A stretch of DNA of 16,671 nucleotides, from NCBI GenBank assembly GCA_034505235.1, contig JAPDQY010000128.1, positions 1-16,671 of the forward strand, written 5' to 3'. The DNA is from Coneutiohabitans thermophilus. GTDB taxonomy: Bacteria > Zhuqueibacterota > Zhuqueibacteria > Zhuqueibacterales > Zhuqueibacteraceae. Under the pieces are notes generated by a model, which was not told where the DNA came from, ran no database searches, and was given only the letters and a program-made list of their open reading frames with translations. Each line of letters starts with the position of its first letter. Position 1 is the stretch's first letter. Positions 6,847 to 16,600 of this stretch are shown here, one piece after another. The translations under genes were made by a program, and so were the position numbers.

Positions 6847-9800
6847 ATGGCAGTTGATCCGATGTCTTTTTCGGCAGTGGAACAAATCAAAACAATTCTC
6901 TCTTCGGCAAAACCATTCGAAGAGATGATGAACAGACTGGCGGGCGGCGCCAACTTGACGTTGCACGGTGTAGCCGGTTCGCTGCCGGCGCTGCTGGTCG
7001 CGTTGCTGCAAAGGCAGAGCAATAGCCCTTTTCTTTGTGTGCTGCCGCATGCCGATCAGGCTGAACTGATGCGGGATGAGCTGGCGGAGCTGCTGGCAAC
7101 GGGCGAAGCAATCTACTTTCCCGCCATCAAAATGCTGCCGTGGGGCCATCCGGATCCCCAGCCGCTGTCCCAGCAGATCGAAACAATCGAACATCTTGTC
7201 GAATACACCGGCAACAAGCAGCCCGGCAGAGCCCGACCGCCGGTGGTGCTCACCACGGCTGCCGCCGTGCTCGAACCCCTGCTCGCGCCCCAGACTTTGC
7301 ACACCAAAAAAATCGAATTGCGGCCCGGCGATGAGATGCCCTTCGAGACACTGGTGTCACAATTGATCGAGCTGGGTTTCCAGCGCCAGACCCTGGTGGA
7401 ACAGCCGGGCGAGCTGGCGGTGCGCGGCGGGATCATCGACCTCTTTCCACTGTCACGCACGCTGCCGGTGCGCATCGAGTTTTGGGGCGACCGCATCGAA
7501 TCGCTGCGCGAATTCGACCCCGCGACCCAGCGTTCCGAAAACGAAATTGCCCAAGCCATTCTGTTGCCGCAAAGCATTGCCGAGCTGACCTGGAACGACA
7601 GACATATTGAGGATTCCTCACTATCCGGCCGGACGCCGTCCTGCACGCTGCTCGACTATCTTCCTAAAGAGACGATTGTCTGCTTCTTCCAGCCGGCGCG
7701 AATTCTCGCGGCGCTCTCCTGCCGGCAGACGCAATCCGATCCTGATGATGAGGACTGGCTCGCCACTGAGACAGCAGTGGAAGACGGGGCAGAGAGCTGG
7801 TCTTCTTTCGCGACGCGTTTTCAGCGCTTCCGCCGTCTGACCTTTGGCAGACAGCCGCAGGGCAGCAGCGATGAGATCATCGACTGGCATGCCACACCCC
7901 AACCGGCCCTGCATGGCGACTTGAAAGCCCTGCGCCGGGATCTGGAGGCTTTCAGGGAAAAAAGCGGCACCGGCCGGCCGGCACCGATATTTTTCGTTTG
8001 TGAATCATCGACACACGCGGAGCGCATCGCCGAGCTGCTGGAGGAGAGCGAGCTGGCTTCCTTCGCCATCAACGTGCTCAGCGGCCCAATCCACCACGGC
8101 TTCAGCCTGCCGCATCTGCCACTGCTGGTCTACACGGATCATGAATTCTATGGCCGGATGCGCCGCATTCGCAGGCGCCGGAAGCCCCGCCGGGGGCTCA
8201 CTTTCCGGCAGCTTAAAACGCTCAGACGCGGGGACTACGTCGTGCACGTCGATCACGGCATCGGCAGCTATCAGGGCCTGGAGCACATCAAGATCGGCGG
8301 ACATGAACAGGAATGCCTGGTCATCCACTATCTTGACCGTGACAAGCTTTACGTGCCGCTGGACAAGATGGATCGCGTGCAGAAATACACCGCACGGGAG
8401 GGCACGGCGCCCAAAATTCACAAACTCGGCTCGCCGGACTGGGAACGACTCAAAGCCCGAACCAAAAAACGCATCAAAGACATTGCCCGCGACCTGATAG
8501 AACTTTACGCACAGCGGCAGGCGCAAAAAGGCCATGCCTTCTCTCCCGACACCGTCTGGCAGCGTGACTTGGAAGCTTCTTTCGAATACGAGGACACCCC
8601 GGATCAAGCCAGCGCCGTGGCACAGGTGAAGGCGGACATGGAAAACGAACGGCCGATGGATCGCCTGGTTTGCGGCGATGTCGGCTATGGCAAGACGGAA
8701 GTCGCCATTCGCGCAGCTTTCAAAGCGGTGCAGGACAGCAAGCAGGTGGCCGTGCTGGTTCCAACGACTTTGCTCGCCCAGCAACATTACAACACCTTCC
8801 GCAATCGTCTGCAACGCTACCCGGTGAGGGTCGAGGTCCTTTCCCGCTTCCGTTCGGTGGCAGAACAAAAAAAGATTGTCGAGCGTCTTAAACAGGGGGA
8901 GATCGACATCATTGTCGGCACGCATCGCCTGCTGTCCGCGGATGTCGGCTTCAAAGACCTGGGTCTGTTGATTGTGGACGAAGAGCAGCGCTTTGGCGTG
9001 CGCCACAAGGAAATGCTCAAGAAGCTGCGTGTGAATGTTGATGTGCTCACCCTGTCTGCGACGCCCATCCCGCGCACGCTGCATATGGCGCTCACCGGCG
9101 TGCGCGACATGTCCAACATCAACACGCCGCCCCGTGACCGCCTGCCGATTCACACCGAAGTCGTGCAATTCAACCGCGACCTGGTGCGCCAGGCCATCAT
9201 GCGCGAGATTCACCGCGGCGGCCAGGTGTTCTTCGTGCACAACCGGGTCAGCTCGATTCACCGCCTCGCCGGTTTGCTGCGCGCCCTGGTGCCGGAGGTG
9301 GAAATCGGCGTGGCGCATGGCCAGATGCGTGAGCACGAGCTGGAGGAGGTGATGCTGAACTTCATTCAGCGGCGCTATCACGTGCTGGTGGCGACCATGA
9401 TCATTGAATCCGGCCTGGATTTGCCCAACGTCAACACCATGCTCATCAACCGCGCGGACCGCTTCGGGCTGGCCCAGCTCTATCAACTGCGCGGCCGCGT
9501 CGGCCGCAGCCATCACAAGGCTTATTGCTATCTTTTGGTGCCGCCCATCCACAGCCTGTCGCAGGAGGCCATCAAGCGTCTGGAGACGATCGAGGAGTTC
9601 ACCGATCTCGGCAGCGGCTTTAATATTGCGATGCGCGATCTGGAAATTCGCGGGGCGGGCAACCTGTTGGGTGCGGAACAAAGCGGCATGATCGACGCCA
9701 TCGGCTTCGATCTCTACACCCGCATTCTCGAGGAGGCTGTGCGCGAGGCGCGTCAGGAAGCGCAGCCTGAGCAGGCTGCGCCATTCGTGCCGGGGGAACC

Positions 9801-10257
9801 CTGCCGTGTGGATCTGGAGGCGGATGCCTATCTGCCCGAAGACTACGTGGATCCGCCGGAGGAGCGTGTGGCCATCTACCGCCGCCTGGCGGAAGCCGGC
9901 TCAATGCAGGAAATAGAGGCGATTGCGGATGAGCTGGCCGACCGCTTCGGCAAGTTGCCGCCTGCCGCGCGCAATCTACTCGGTCTGGCAAGTTTGAAAA
10001 TCCTCGGAACAGCGCTGGGTTTGAAGAGTTTGCGAGTAGTGGCAAAAGAAAGTCGCGGCCTTTTTTCCGCGGCGGCCTGCCCGGCACCGGGCAAAAATTT
10101 CAAAGAATGGATCGGCGCGCTGGTCAACCGTGCACCTTATCCGATCGAATTCTTCGAGAACGGCGGCCTTGGCTTCCGCATGGCCGTGCCACCGGGACAG
10201 GCTGCCATGCCCATGACCGTAAAGCTGCTGCTGGGGCTGCAACAAGACCGGCCCTGA
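6847..10257 (+). CDS. mfd: Transcription-repair coupling factor Mfd
   Basis: Mfd is a DNA translocase that removes RNA polymerase stalled at lesions and recruits UvrA for nucleotide excision repair. Domains appear in order. The UvrB-like N-terminal module has IYFPAIKMLPWG and GELAVRGGIIDLFPL (about residues 90-220). The RNA-polymerase-interacting domain begins near LRRGDYVVHVDHGIGSYQGL (about 459). RecG-like helicase motor 1 has Walker A GDVGYGKTE (about 610) and the Walker B box DEEQ (about 711). Motor 2 has GRVGRSHHKAYCYLL and the translocation motif region ending in RGAGNLLGAEQSG. The C-terminal regulatory domain starts near residue 984. At about 1136 residues it is full length (E. coli 1148). 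Start is uncertain: ATG 6847 is used, ATG 6862 or TTG 6799 are possible, and none has a good ribosome site. The 119-base gap after murQ shows no clear promoter. Confidence 0.97.
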   Translation: MAVDPMSFSAVEQIKTILSSAKPFEEMMNRLAGGANLTLHGVAGSLPALLVALLQRQSNSPFLCVLPHADQAELMRDELAELLATGEAIYFPAIKMLPWGHPDPQPLSQQIETIEHLVEYTGNKQPGRARPPVVLTTAAAVLEPLLAPQTLHTKKIELRPGDEMPFETLVSQLIELGFQRQTLVEQPGELAVRGGIIDLFPLSRTLPVRIEFWGDRIESLREFDPATQRSENEIAQAILLPQSIAELTWNDRHIEDSSLSGRTPSCTLLDYLPKETIVCFFQPARILAALSCRQTQSDPDDEDWLATETAVEDGAESWSSFATRFQRFRRLTFGRQPQGSSDEIIDWHATPQPALHGDLKALRRDLEAFREKSGTGRPAPIFFVCESSTHAERIAELLEESELASFAINVLSGPIHHGFSLPHLPLLVYTDHEFYGRMRRIRRRRKPRRGLTFRQLKTLRRGDYVVHVDHGIGSYQGLEHIKIGGHEQECLVIHYLDRDKLYVPLDKMDRVQKYTAREGTAPKIHKLGSPDWERLKARTKKRIKDIARDLIELYAQRQAQKGHAFSPDTVWQRDLEASFEYEDTPDQASAVAQVKADMENERPMDRLVCGDVGYGKTEVAIRAAFKAVQDSKQVAVLVPTTLLAQQHYNTFRNRLQRYPVRVEVLSRFRSVAEQKKIVERLKQGEIDIIVGTHRLLSADVGFKDLGLLIVDEEQRFGVRHKEMLKKLRVNVDVLTLSATPIPRTLHMALTGVRDMSNINTPPRDRLPIHTEVVQFNRDLVRQAIMREIHRGGQVFFVHNRVSSIHRLAGLLRALVPEVEIGVAHGQMREHELEEVMLNFIQRRYHVLVATMIIESGLDLPNVNTMLINRADRFGLAQLYQLRGRVGRSHHKAYCYLLVPPIHSLSQEAIKRLETIEEFTDLGSGFNIAMRDLEIRGAGNLLGAEQSGMIDAIGFDLYTRILEEAVREARQEAQPEQAAPFVPGEPCRVDLEADAYLPEDYVDPPEERVAIYRRLAEAGSMQEIEAIADELADRFGKLPPAARNLLGLASLKILGTALGLKSLRVVAKESRGLFSAAACPAPGKNFKEWIGALVNRAPYPIEFFENGGLGFRMAVPPGQAAMPMTVKLLLGLQQDRP

Positions 10258-10409
10258 CGGTTGTCACCAGCTTGCAGACGGCCCCGGATGATGACGGGCA
10301 GGTCAACAGCCGATTTCGTGCACGACGAGTCCTTCCCGGGTGTGCGAGATCCCCGGCTTTTCATAGATCAACACGCAATGGTTGTGAATCATCCTGGAAA
10401 GAACGGAAC

Positions 10410-11306
10410 GTGAAACGAAGAACCTCAAAGTGGCGGCCTCTGGTTTTGCTGATGGCGGCCTGTTTTCTCTCCGCCTGCACCCACAAGGAAGAACAGGTGG
10501 CGACCGACGCCGCTGATGTGATTGTGCGCGTGGGCGATGCCACGCTCACCCTGCAGCAAATCATCGCGGAGATTCCGCCCACCATGCGCCACAACATCAG
10601 CAGGGAACAACTGCAAGGCTACATTTCCAACTGGATCACCACCCAGCTTTTATATCAGGAGGCGAAACGCCAGGGTCTGGATAAAAAACCGGAGGTGCAG
10701 GCGCGGCTGCGGCACGTCGAGCGCGAACTCCTCGGCGAGGCCCTGCTCGACCAGGAGATCAGCAACCGCGACTGGACCGTCAGCGAGAGTGAAATTCAGC
10801 AGTTCTATCGCGACCATGGCGAAAGCTTCAAACGCAGCGAAGCGGAAATTCAGGTGTGGCACATTGCCGTGCCGCGCCAGCAGACGGCGGACTCGCTGCG
10901 GCGGGTACTGACCAGCGGCACGTTGTTCAGCCGGGTGGCGCAGGAGCGCGCCCAGGCGCAGGGCCGTCCGCAGTCGTGGGAGATGTACCTGCCGGAATCG
11001 GAAGTGCCGGGGGCCGCACGGGAAATTCTCAAACTGCGGCCGGGTGCCATGAGCACGCCCATTGCCATGGACAACGCCTATCATTTATTCTATGTGGTCG
11101 AGCGTTTCCGGCCGGAGAGCCTGCGCCCGCTGGCGCAAGTGCGCAATGAGATCGAAGCGAGGCTCAAGGCGCGCAAACAGGAGGAACGCCATCGCGCCCT
11201 GCTCGCCGAACTGAGCAACAACACGACCATCGAACAGAACTATCAATTGCTGGAAAACCTGGCAGTGGACTCGCTGCCCACCCCGCCCCGCAATTCCAGG
11301 CCATAA
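10410..11306 (+). CDS. Parvulin-like peptidyl-prolyl isomerase lipoprotein (SurA/PrsA-related)
   Basis: The 298-residue product starts with a basic n-region, a hydrophobic core and the lipobox LSAC (Cys 23), so it should be a lipid-anchored envelope protein. GTG 10410 is chosen because the signal peptide begins there and GGAAAG sits about 8 bases upstream; the frame is open further upstream but reads through the end of mfd. Residues 35-140 are a SurA-like helical chaperone region (LTLQQIIAEIPP, ITTQLLYQEAKRQGL, VSESEIQQFYRDH). About 145-233 is a parvulin-like domain (EIQVWHIAVP, LFSRVAQERA, LKLRPGAMSTPIAMDNAYHLFYV). The central GG-(D/E)-L-G stretch of active parvulins is replaced by RPQSWEMYLPESE, so it may be a chaperone without isomerase activity. 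It stands 11 bases before surA, clearly one operon, and probably serves folding of outer-membrane or periplasmic proteins. Confidence 0.88.
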   Translation: MKRRTSKWRPLVLLMAACFLSACTHKEEQVATDAADVIVRVGDATLTLQQIIAEIPPTMRHNISREQLQGYISNWITTQLLYQEAKRQGLDKKPEVQARLRHVERELLGEALLDQEISNRDWTVSESEIQQFYRDHGESFKRSEAEIQVWHIAVPRQQTADSLRRVLTSGTLFSRVAQERAQAQGRPQSWEMYLPESEVPGAAREILKLRPGAMSTPIAMDNAYHLFYVVERFRPESLRPLAQVRNEIEARLKARKQEERHRALLAELSNNTTIEQNYQLLENLAVDSLPTPPRNSRP

Positions 11307-11317
11307 CGGAGAAGAAC

Positions 11318-12610
11318 ATGTTTCGACCTCTCACAACGCCTGTTGTTTTGCTCTTGCTGCTCATTCCCCATCGTGGCCCGGCGCAGGAGGTGCTCGATCG
11401 CGTCGTGGCAGTGGTGGATGACAAAATCATTTTGCAATCCGAGCTGAGTCAGTATGCCTACCAGCTCGCGATACAACTCGGGATCGATCCGCGCCGCGAA
11501 CCGGCGAAGTTTGCCCAGTTGCAAAAAAACGCGCTGGCGAGCCTGGTCGATCAAAAAGTTCTGCTCACCAAGGCGCAGGAGGACAGCGTGGTGGTGGACG
11601 AACGCCAGGTTGACCAGTTGCTCGAAGACCGCATCAAGAATATCACGCAGCAACTGGGCTCGGAGCAGAAAGTGGAGGAATACTTCGGCCAGCCCATGCG
11701 CAAGATTCGCCGCACCCTGCGCCGCGACATTTCCGAAGGCTTGCTGGTGCGCAACCTGCAACAACAGAAGTATCGCAACATCAAAATTTCACGGCGGGAG
11801 GTGGAAAACTTTTATCACACCATGAAGGACAGTCTGCCCGCCATCAAGGAGTCGGTCAAACTCAGCCACATTCTGATGAACATCCAGCCGGGTGAGCAGG
11901 CGCTGGCCACCGCCCGGGAGAAGGCCGAGGGCCTGCTCAAGCGCATCCGTGCCGGGGAAAACTTCGCACAGCTCGCCAGCCAGTATTCCGAAGACCCCGG
12001 CTCCTCGAAACGTGGCGGGGAGCTCGGCTTCATCCAGCGCGGCGATTTCGTGCGCGAATTCGAAGAAACCGCCTTCGCCCTGCAACCCGGCGAAATTTCC
12101 GGACTGGTGCAAACGCAATTCGGGTTTCACATCATTCAAATGATCGACCGCCGCGGCGAGAAGATCAACGTCCGCCATCTCCTCATCCGGGTGGCCACTA
12201 GCGCCGGCGATGAGGCCCGCACCCGCGACAAGGCGCAAACCCTGCGCGAAGAGCTCGCCACCGGCAAGATCACTTTCGAAGAAGCGGCGAAGCAGTATTC
12301 CAACGATGTCACCACCAATGAAAAGGGCGGTGATCTGGGCTGGTTCGAGATCGATCAACTGCAGGTCCCGGAATTCGTGCAAGTGGCCAAAACGCTGAAG
12401 CCCGGCGAGATTTCACCGCCGCTCAAGACACAATTCGGCTATCACCTGGTGCGCCTGGATGCGCGCCGCGAGCCGCGCCAGTTCAACCTCAAGGAAGACT
12501 GGGAGCAAATCGAGGATATGGCGCTCAACCACAAGGCGGAGCAGGAATTCCGCAAGTGGGTCGAGGAATACAAGAAGGAACTGTACATCAAGATTGCCGA
12601 TGAAAGCTGA
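11318..12610 (+). CDS. surA: Periplasmic chaperone / peptidyl-prolyl isomerase SurA
   Basis: SurA escorts outer-membrane proteins through the periplasm and isomerises prolyl bonds. The 430-residue product (E. coli 428) begins with a signal peptide (hydrophobic LLLLLIP, likely cleavage after PAQ near residue 23). The SurA N-domain follows, opening with VLDRVVAVVDDKIILQSEL and including LVDQKVLLTKAQE. Two complete parvulin domains are present. The first, ~180-277, has HILMNIQPGE, YSEDPGSSKRGGELGFIQ and GEISGLVQTQFGFHII. The second, ~283-382, has VRHLLIRV, YSNDVTTNEKGGDLGWFE and GEISPPLKTQFGYHLV. ATG 11318 has GGAGAAG from 11308. Unlike its upstream neighbour it keeps the GG-x-LG motif in both domains. 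Its stop lies 7 bases before, or overlaps by 11 bases, the DUF4159 gene, so the three are co-transcribed. Confidence 0.95.
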   Translation: MFRPLTTPVVLLLLLIPHRGPAQEVLDRVVAVVDDKIILQSELSQYAYQLAIQLGIDPRREPAKFAQLQKNALASLVDQKVLLTKAQEDSVVVDERQVDQLLEDRIKNITQQLGSEQKVEEYFGQPMRKIRRTLRRDISEGLLVRNLQQQKYRNIKISRREVENFYHTMKDSLPAIKESVKLSHILMNIQPGEQALATAREKAEGLLKRIRAGENFAQLASQYSEDPGSSKRGGELGFIQRGDFVREFEETAFALQPGEISGLVQTQFGFHIIQMIDRRGEKINVRHLLIRVATSAGDEARTRDKAQTLREELATGKITFEEAAKQYSNDVTTNEKGGDLGWFEIDQLQVPEFVQVAKTLKPGEISPPLKTQFGYHLVRLDARREPRQFNLKEDWEQIEDMALNHKAEQEFRKWVEEYKKELYIKIADES

Positions 12611-12617
12611 AGCCACA

Positions 12618-13310
12618 ATGCCCGGGAGACGCCCCTGCCGCGGTCTGGTTGCGACGCTCGTGCTGCTGGCGACGCTGCCGGCTGCTTCCACGCTTTTTGC
12701 GCAGCAACAACTCCGCAGCGAATTCACGATGGCGCGCATCAAGTACCGCGGCGGCGGGGATTGGTACAACGATCCCTCCATCATCCCCAACCTGCTCCGC
12801 TTCCTGGCGCAAAACACCACCATTCTCACCGCCAGGGAGGAACGCCAGGTCGAACTGACCGACCACGAGCTCTTCGCGTATCCCGTGGTTTTTCTGACCG
12901 GCCACGGCCGCATACAATTCTCGGCGGAGGAGGCGCAACAACTGCGGCTCTATCTCACCAGCGGCGGTTTTCTCTATGCCGACGATGACTATGGCATGGA
13001 CAAGTATTTCCGTGAAGAAATGGCCAGGGTCTTTCCCGAAAAGAAATGGGTAGAGCTGCCCTTCAGCCACCCGATTTATCACTGCCATTTCGAATTCCCG
13101 GCCGGGGTGCCGAAAACCCATGAACACGATGGCGGTCCGCCCAAAGCCTTTGGCCTGTTTCACGAAGGCCGCTTGATCGCATACTACACCTGGAACACCA
13201 ACATTTCCGACGGCTGGGCCGATCCCGAAGTGCACGGTGACCCGCCCGAGGTGCGCGAACAAGCACTGCGCATGGGCACAAATATTGTGGTGTATGCCCT
13301 GATGAACTAG
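12618..13310 (+). CDS. Secreted DUF4159 family protein
   Basis: The 230-residue product has a clear signal peptide: GRRPCRG, a hydrophobic core VATLVLLATLPAAS, probable cleavage after LFA. The rest is one DUF4159 domain, recognised by FTMARIKYRGGGDWYNDPS, the FLTGHG turn, LYLTSGGFLYADDDYGMD, the ELPFSHPIYHC strand, FPAGVPKTHEHDGGPP, FGLFHEGRLIAYYTWNTNIS and WADPEVHGDPPEVREQAL. Several charged and aromatic residues (YGMD, HEHD, HEGR) form a plausible polar pocket. The fold is thought to resemble glutamine-amidotransferase-like or ThuA-like proteins; this is recalled, not shown. No biochemical role is established for the family. ATG 12618 gives the best signal peptide; ATG 12600, overlapping surA by 11 bases, is the alternative. 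Neither has a good ribosome site, so coupling to surA translation is likely. Confidence 0.9.
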   Translation: MPGRRPCRGLVATLVLLATLPAASTLFAQQQLRSEFTMARIKYRGGGDWYNDPSIIPNLLRFLAQNTTILTAREERQVELTDHELFAYPVVFLTGHGRIQFSAEEAQQLRLYLTSGGFLYADDDYGMDKYFREEMARVFPEKKWVELPFSHPIYHCHFEFPAGVPKTHEHDGGPPKAFGLFHEGRLIAYYTWNTNISDGWADPEVHGDPPEVREQALRMGTNIVVYALMN

Positions 13311-13657
13311 CCCAGCCCAAAGGGCCATGTTGTCCAAAGCATCCGGTTCTGCCTGCGGGCAATTGCTCAATTGCGTCTCCCTGCAAGACTGGTCGATGCG
13401 CGGCGAGGGGGCACTGATGCGCAGGGCATTGCAACAGTTTTTTTATGGAAGCCTTCGCGGCTGCAGCGCCCCGACCGGCTGAATCCTGAAAACGACCGCA
13501 CGGCTGACTGTTGTTATTTTATGCCGCGACTTTTTCAAGGCGGGTCAAATCGTTGAACATCGACTTGTTGAACCGACGCCTGATCAGGCAGGTGCTTGCT
13601 GAATTTCCTGAACTGAAAAGACCAGCCGGCTTCTAATTTACCACAAAGCAATCACCC
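13311..13657 (+). other. 347-base gap between the DUF4159 and DUF4175-type genes
   Basis: No RNA gene or clear terminator is visible. A small inverted repeat GCAATTG-CT-CAATTGC lies at 13359-13374, with a loop too small for a stable hairpin. An AT-rich patch (TTGTTATTTTAT) at 13511-13522 could belong to a promoter, but no well-spaced pair of elements is seen. A small frame from TTG 13511 or TTG 13553 to TAA 13634-13636 reads like protein (NIDLLNRRLIRQVLAEFPEL) but lacks an ATG, a good ribosome site and any family I recognise. The right-hand gene is therefore probably transcribed separately or by read-through. Confidence 0.4.
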
Positions 13658-16600
13658 ATGTCCGTCCACGAAACTTATCTCGAACTCCAGCGCCGCCTGC
13701 GCGAGCTGCGCCGGCAGGAGAGCCGCCTGCTCTGGCTGGGCCGCTTCGGCCTGTACATTGCCGTATGCGCGGGCATGGCACTGCTCGCGCCAGTGCTGGC
13801 GCACAGTGTGGCCGCCATCCCCCTGTTTCGTTGGATGCTGACGCTGGCGAGTCTGGCCGTCGTGGCTTATGCGACATGGCGCCTGGTGCTGCAGCCGGTT
13901 CTGAACAGTCTGGCGCATCCTTCCGGCGCTCTTCCCATCGATCTTGCCCTGCGCCTCGGCAAACTGCATCCGGAAGTGCACGATCGTTTCGCCAACGCCC
14001 TGCAAGTCTATGCAGATTCCACGGCAGAGCAGGGGAGTGCGGTGCGCAAGGCACTCGCCGCCGCCGCGCTCACCCGGGTCTCCGAGCAAGTCAAAGCCCT
14101 GGATTTCAGCGGCATTCTCCAGCGCACCACGCCCCGCAAAAGGGTGCTCACCGGGCTTGTCGCGTTTGCGCTCTGCGTGCTGGCCTGGGGTGCCGCGCCC
14201 GGGTTCATGTTCACCGGCGCCACTGTTGTTCTCAATCCCCATCGCCAGATCATAGAAACCGCCACGCAATTTTCCCTCACGCCCGGCGATGTCGAAATCG
14301 TCAAAGGCGAAGACCTGATCGTCACCGCCCGCCTCAATCATTTGACCACGGAGACTGTGCAGCTCGAATGGCAGCTTCAGGGCACCAGGGCGGTCAATCA
14401 AGCCGTCATGAAAAACAGCGGCAGCCTGGTTTTCCAGCACAAATTCGAACGTGTACGCGAGAGTCTGAGCTATCGCGTGCACCTCGGTGAAGAAACCAGC
14501 CGCTGGTACCATGTCCGCGTGATCGAACCGCCGCTGATTCGCTCGCTGCAGGTCACCATTCACCATCCGGATTACACCCGGCGGCCGCCGCAGGCGCTGG
14601 CGGAAAACCTGGGCGATATCATGGCGCTGCCGGGTGCACGCGCCAGCTTGCAGCTCGAGGCCAGCAAGGAGCTGCGTGCTGCCGCGGTGCATTTCAGTTG
14701 GAACGCCAGCCTGCCGCTGCAGCTCAGCGGAGAGACAGCCCGCGGAGAGTTCAACATCGCCCAGCCGGGCAGCTACACCATCGTGCTGGAAGATGCCAAC
14801 GGCCTGCACAATATCGATCCCATTCAATATCGCATCGAGCTGGAAACCGACCAGACGCCGGCGGTGCGCATTGCCTTTCCCGGCCAGGACGTCGATCTCG
14901 ATGAAAGCATGCAACTGCCGCTGACCGTGCTGGCCGAGGATGATTATGGCTTTTCCTCGGCTGAAATCGTCTACGAGCACTTTCCGAGTCTCGGGGGCGA
15001 AAGCCGGACCGGTCACTGGCCGCTGCCCTTCAGCGACCGGCATCAGCCCCGTCTGACGTTGCAGGCGGTTTGGGATTTCACCACGCTCGAGATGCAACCG
15101 GACGATGTGGTGCGCTATTTTGCGCGCGTGCGGGACAATGACGTGGTGCGGGGTCCCAAAGCTGCTCACAGCCAGACCTATCAGGTGCGCTTTCCCTCGC
15201 TCTATGAAATCTATCAGGAAGTCGCCAACGTGCAGAGCGAAACGGCGCAAGACATGCAGGAGCTTTATCAACAAGCCAGACAGGTCAAGCAAAAGCTGGA
15301 CGACCTGGCGCAACAATTGAAGAAGGACCCCAATCTCGATTGGGAGCAGCGACAGAAGCTCAGTGAAACGGCGGGGGCGAGCGAGCAGATGCGCGAAAGC
15401 CTGCGGCAAATGCAGGAACGGCTCGCGGAGATGATTACCACCATGGAGCGCAACGATCTGCTCAGCCTGGAGACACTCAACAAATATCTCGAACTGCAAA
15501 AGCTGCTGCAGGAGATCAACTCCCCGGAATTGCAAAAGGCCCTGGGCGAGCTGCGCAAGGCAATGGAAACGCTCGACCCGGAGAAGCTGGAAGAGGCGAT
15601 GAAAAACTTCCAGTTTTCGCAGGAGGAATTTTTGAAGGGCCTGGAGCGCACGATCAACCTGCTCAAGCAACTGCAGGCGGAACAGAAACTCGATGAGGCG
15701 CTCAAGAAGACGGCGGATCTGCAGGAACGGCAGCAGGAGATAAACGAAAAGGCGGCGAAGCCCTCCGACGCGCAGACGCGTGAACAATTGGCCGCACAGG
15801 AAAAAGCCCTGCAGCGGGACAGCGAAGCGCTGGAACAACCGCTGCAGGAGATTTCCTCGTTGTTGCATGAGCTGCAACAGCAATCGCCGGCGCAAAAGGT
15901 CGAACAAGCCGCGCAAATGATGCAGTCGGAAAACCTGGCCGGTGGGATGGAGCAGATGTCCGAGAGCCTGCAGCAGGGACAAATGGCACAGGCGCAACAA
16001 CAGGGCCGGCGTGTGGCGCAAACGCTGCACCGCATGCGGGAGGCGCTGGCCGGCGCGCAAAAAGAAATGCGCGAAAGCCAGCAGCGCCAAGCCATGCAAG
16101 CCTTGCAGCGCAGTTCGCTGGATTTGCTGCAGCTTTCCAAGCGCCAGGAACAGCTCGGCAGCCAGGCCGGCAGCACCCCGCAGAATGAAGACATGACATT
16201 CAATCATACCGCCGACCAGCAACAGGAGCTGCTCTCCGGCCTGCGGCGTGTCGCAGAACAACTCCATCAAACTTCGCAAAAGAGCTTCGCCGTGACACCG
16301 GAAGTGGCGCGCGCCGTCGGCCAGGCGATGAACAGCATGCAAAATGCGCTGCAACAGCTCGAACAGCGCAACGGCCGGCAGGCGGCAACGGCGCAGCGCC
16401 AGGCGATGCAGAGCCTGGATCGTGCGGTCGCCGGCCTGCGCGCGGCGATGCAGCAGATGAGCGGTCAGCCGGGCATGGGGATGGGCATGGAACAATTCCT
16501 GCAGCGCCTGCTCGGGCTTTCCGGCCAGCAACAGGGCATCAATCAGCAAACCGAGGGACTCACCGAGCAGGCCGGTGGGTCGGAACAGGAGGATGACGAC

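Noticed and set aside
8005..9681. 558-codon open frame on the - strand
   Set aside because: Antisense to the helicase motor of mfd; composition is rich in His, Gln and Ala without any known motif.
13156..13164. Third possible parS (TGTTTCACG)
   Set aside because: Only the left half and centre match; the right half diverges. The bases encode the conserved LFHEGR motif of DUF4159.
13359..13374. Terminator after the DUF4159 gene
   Set aside because: The GCAATTG/CAATTGC repeat has a 2-base loop, AT-rich arms and no T tract behind it.
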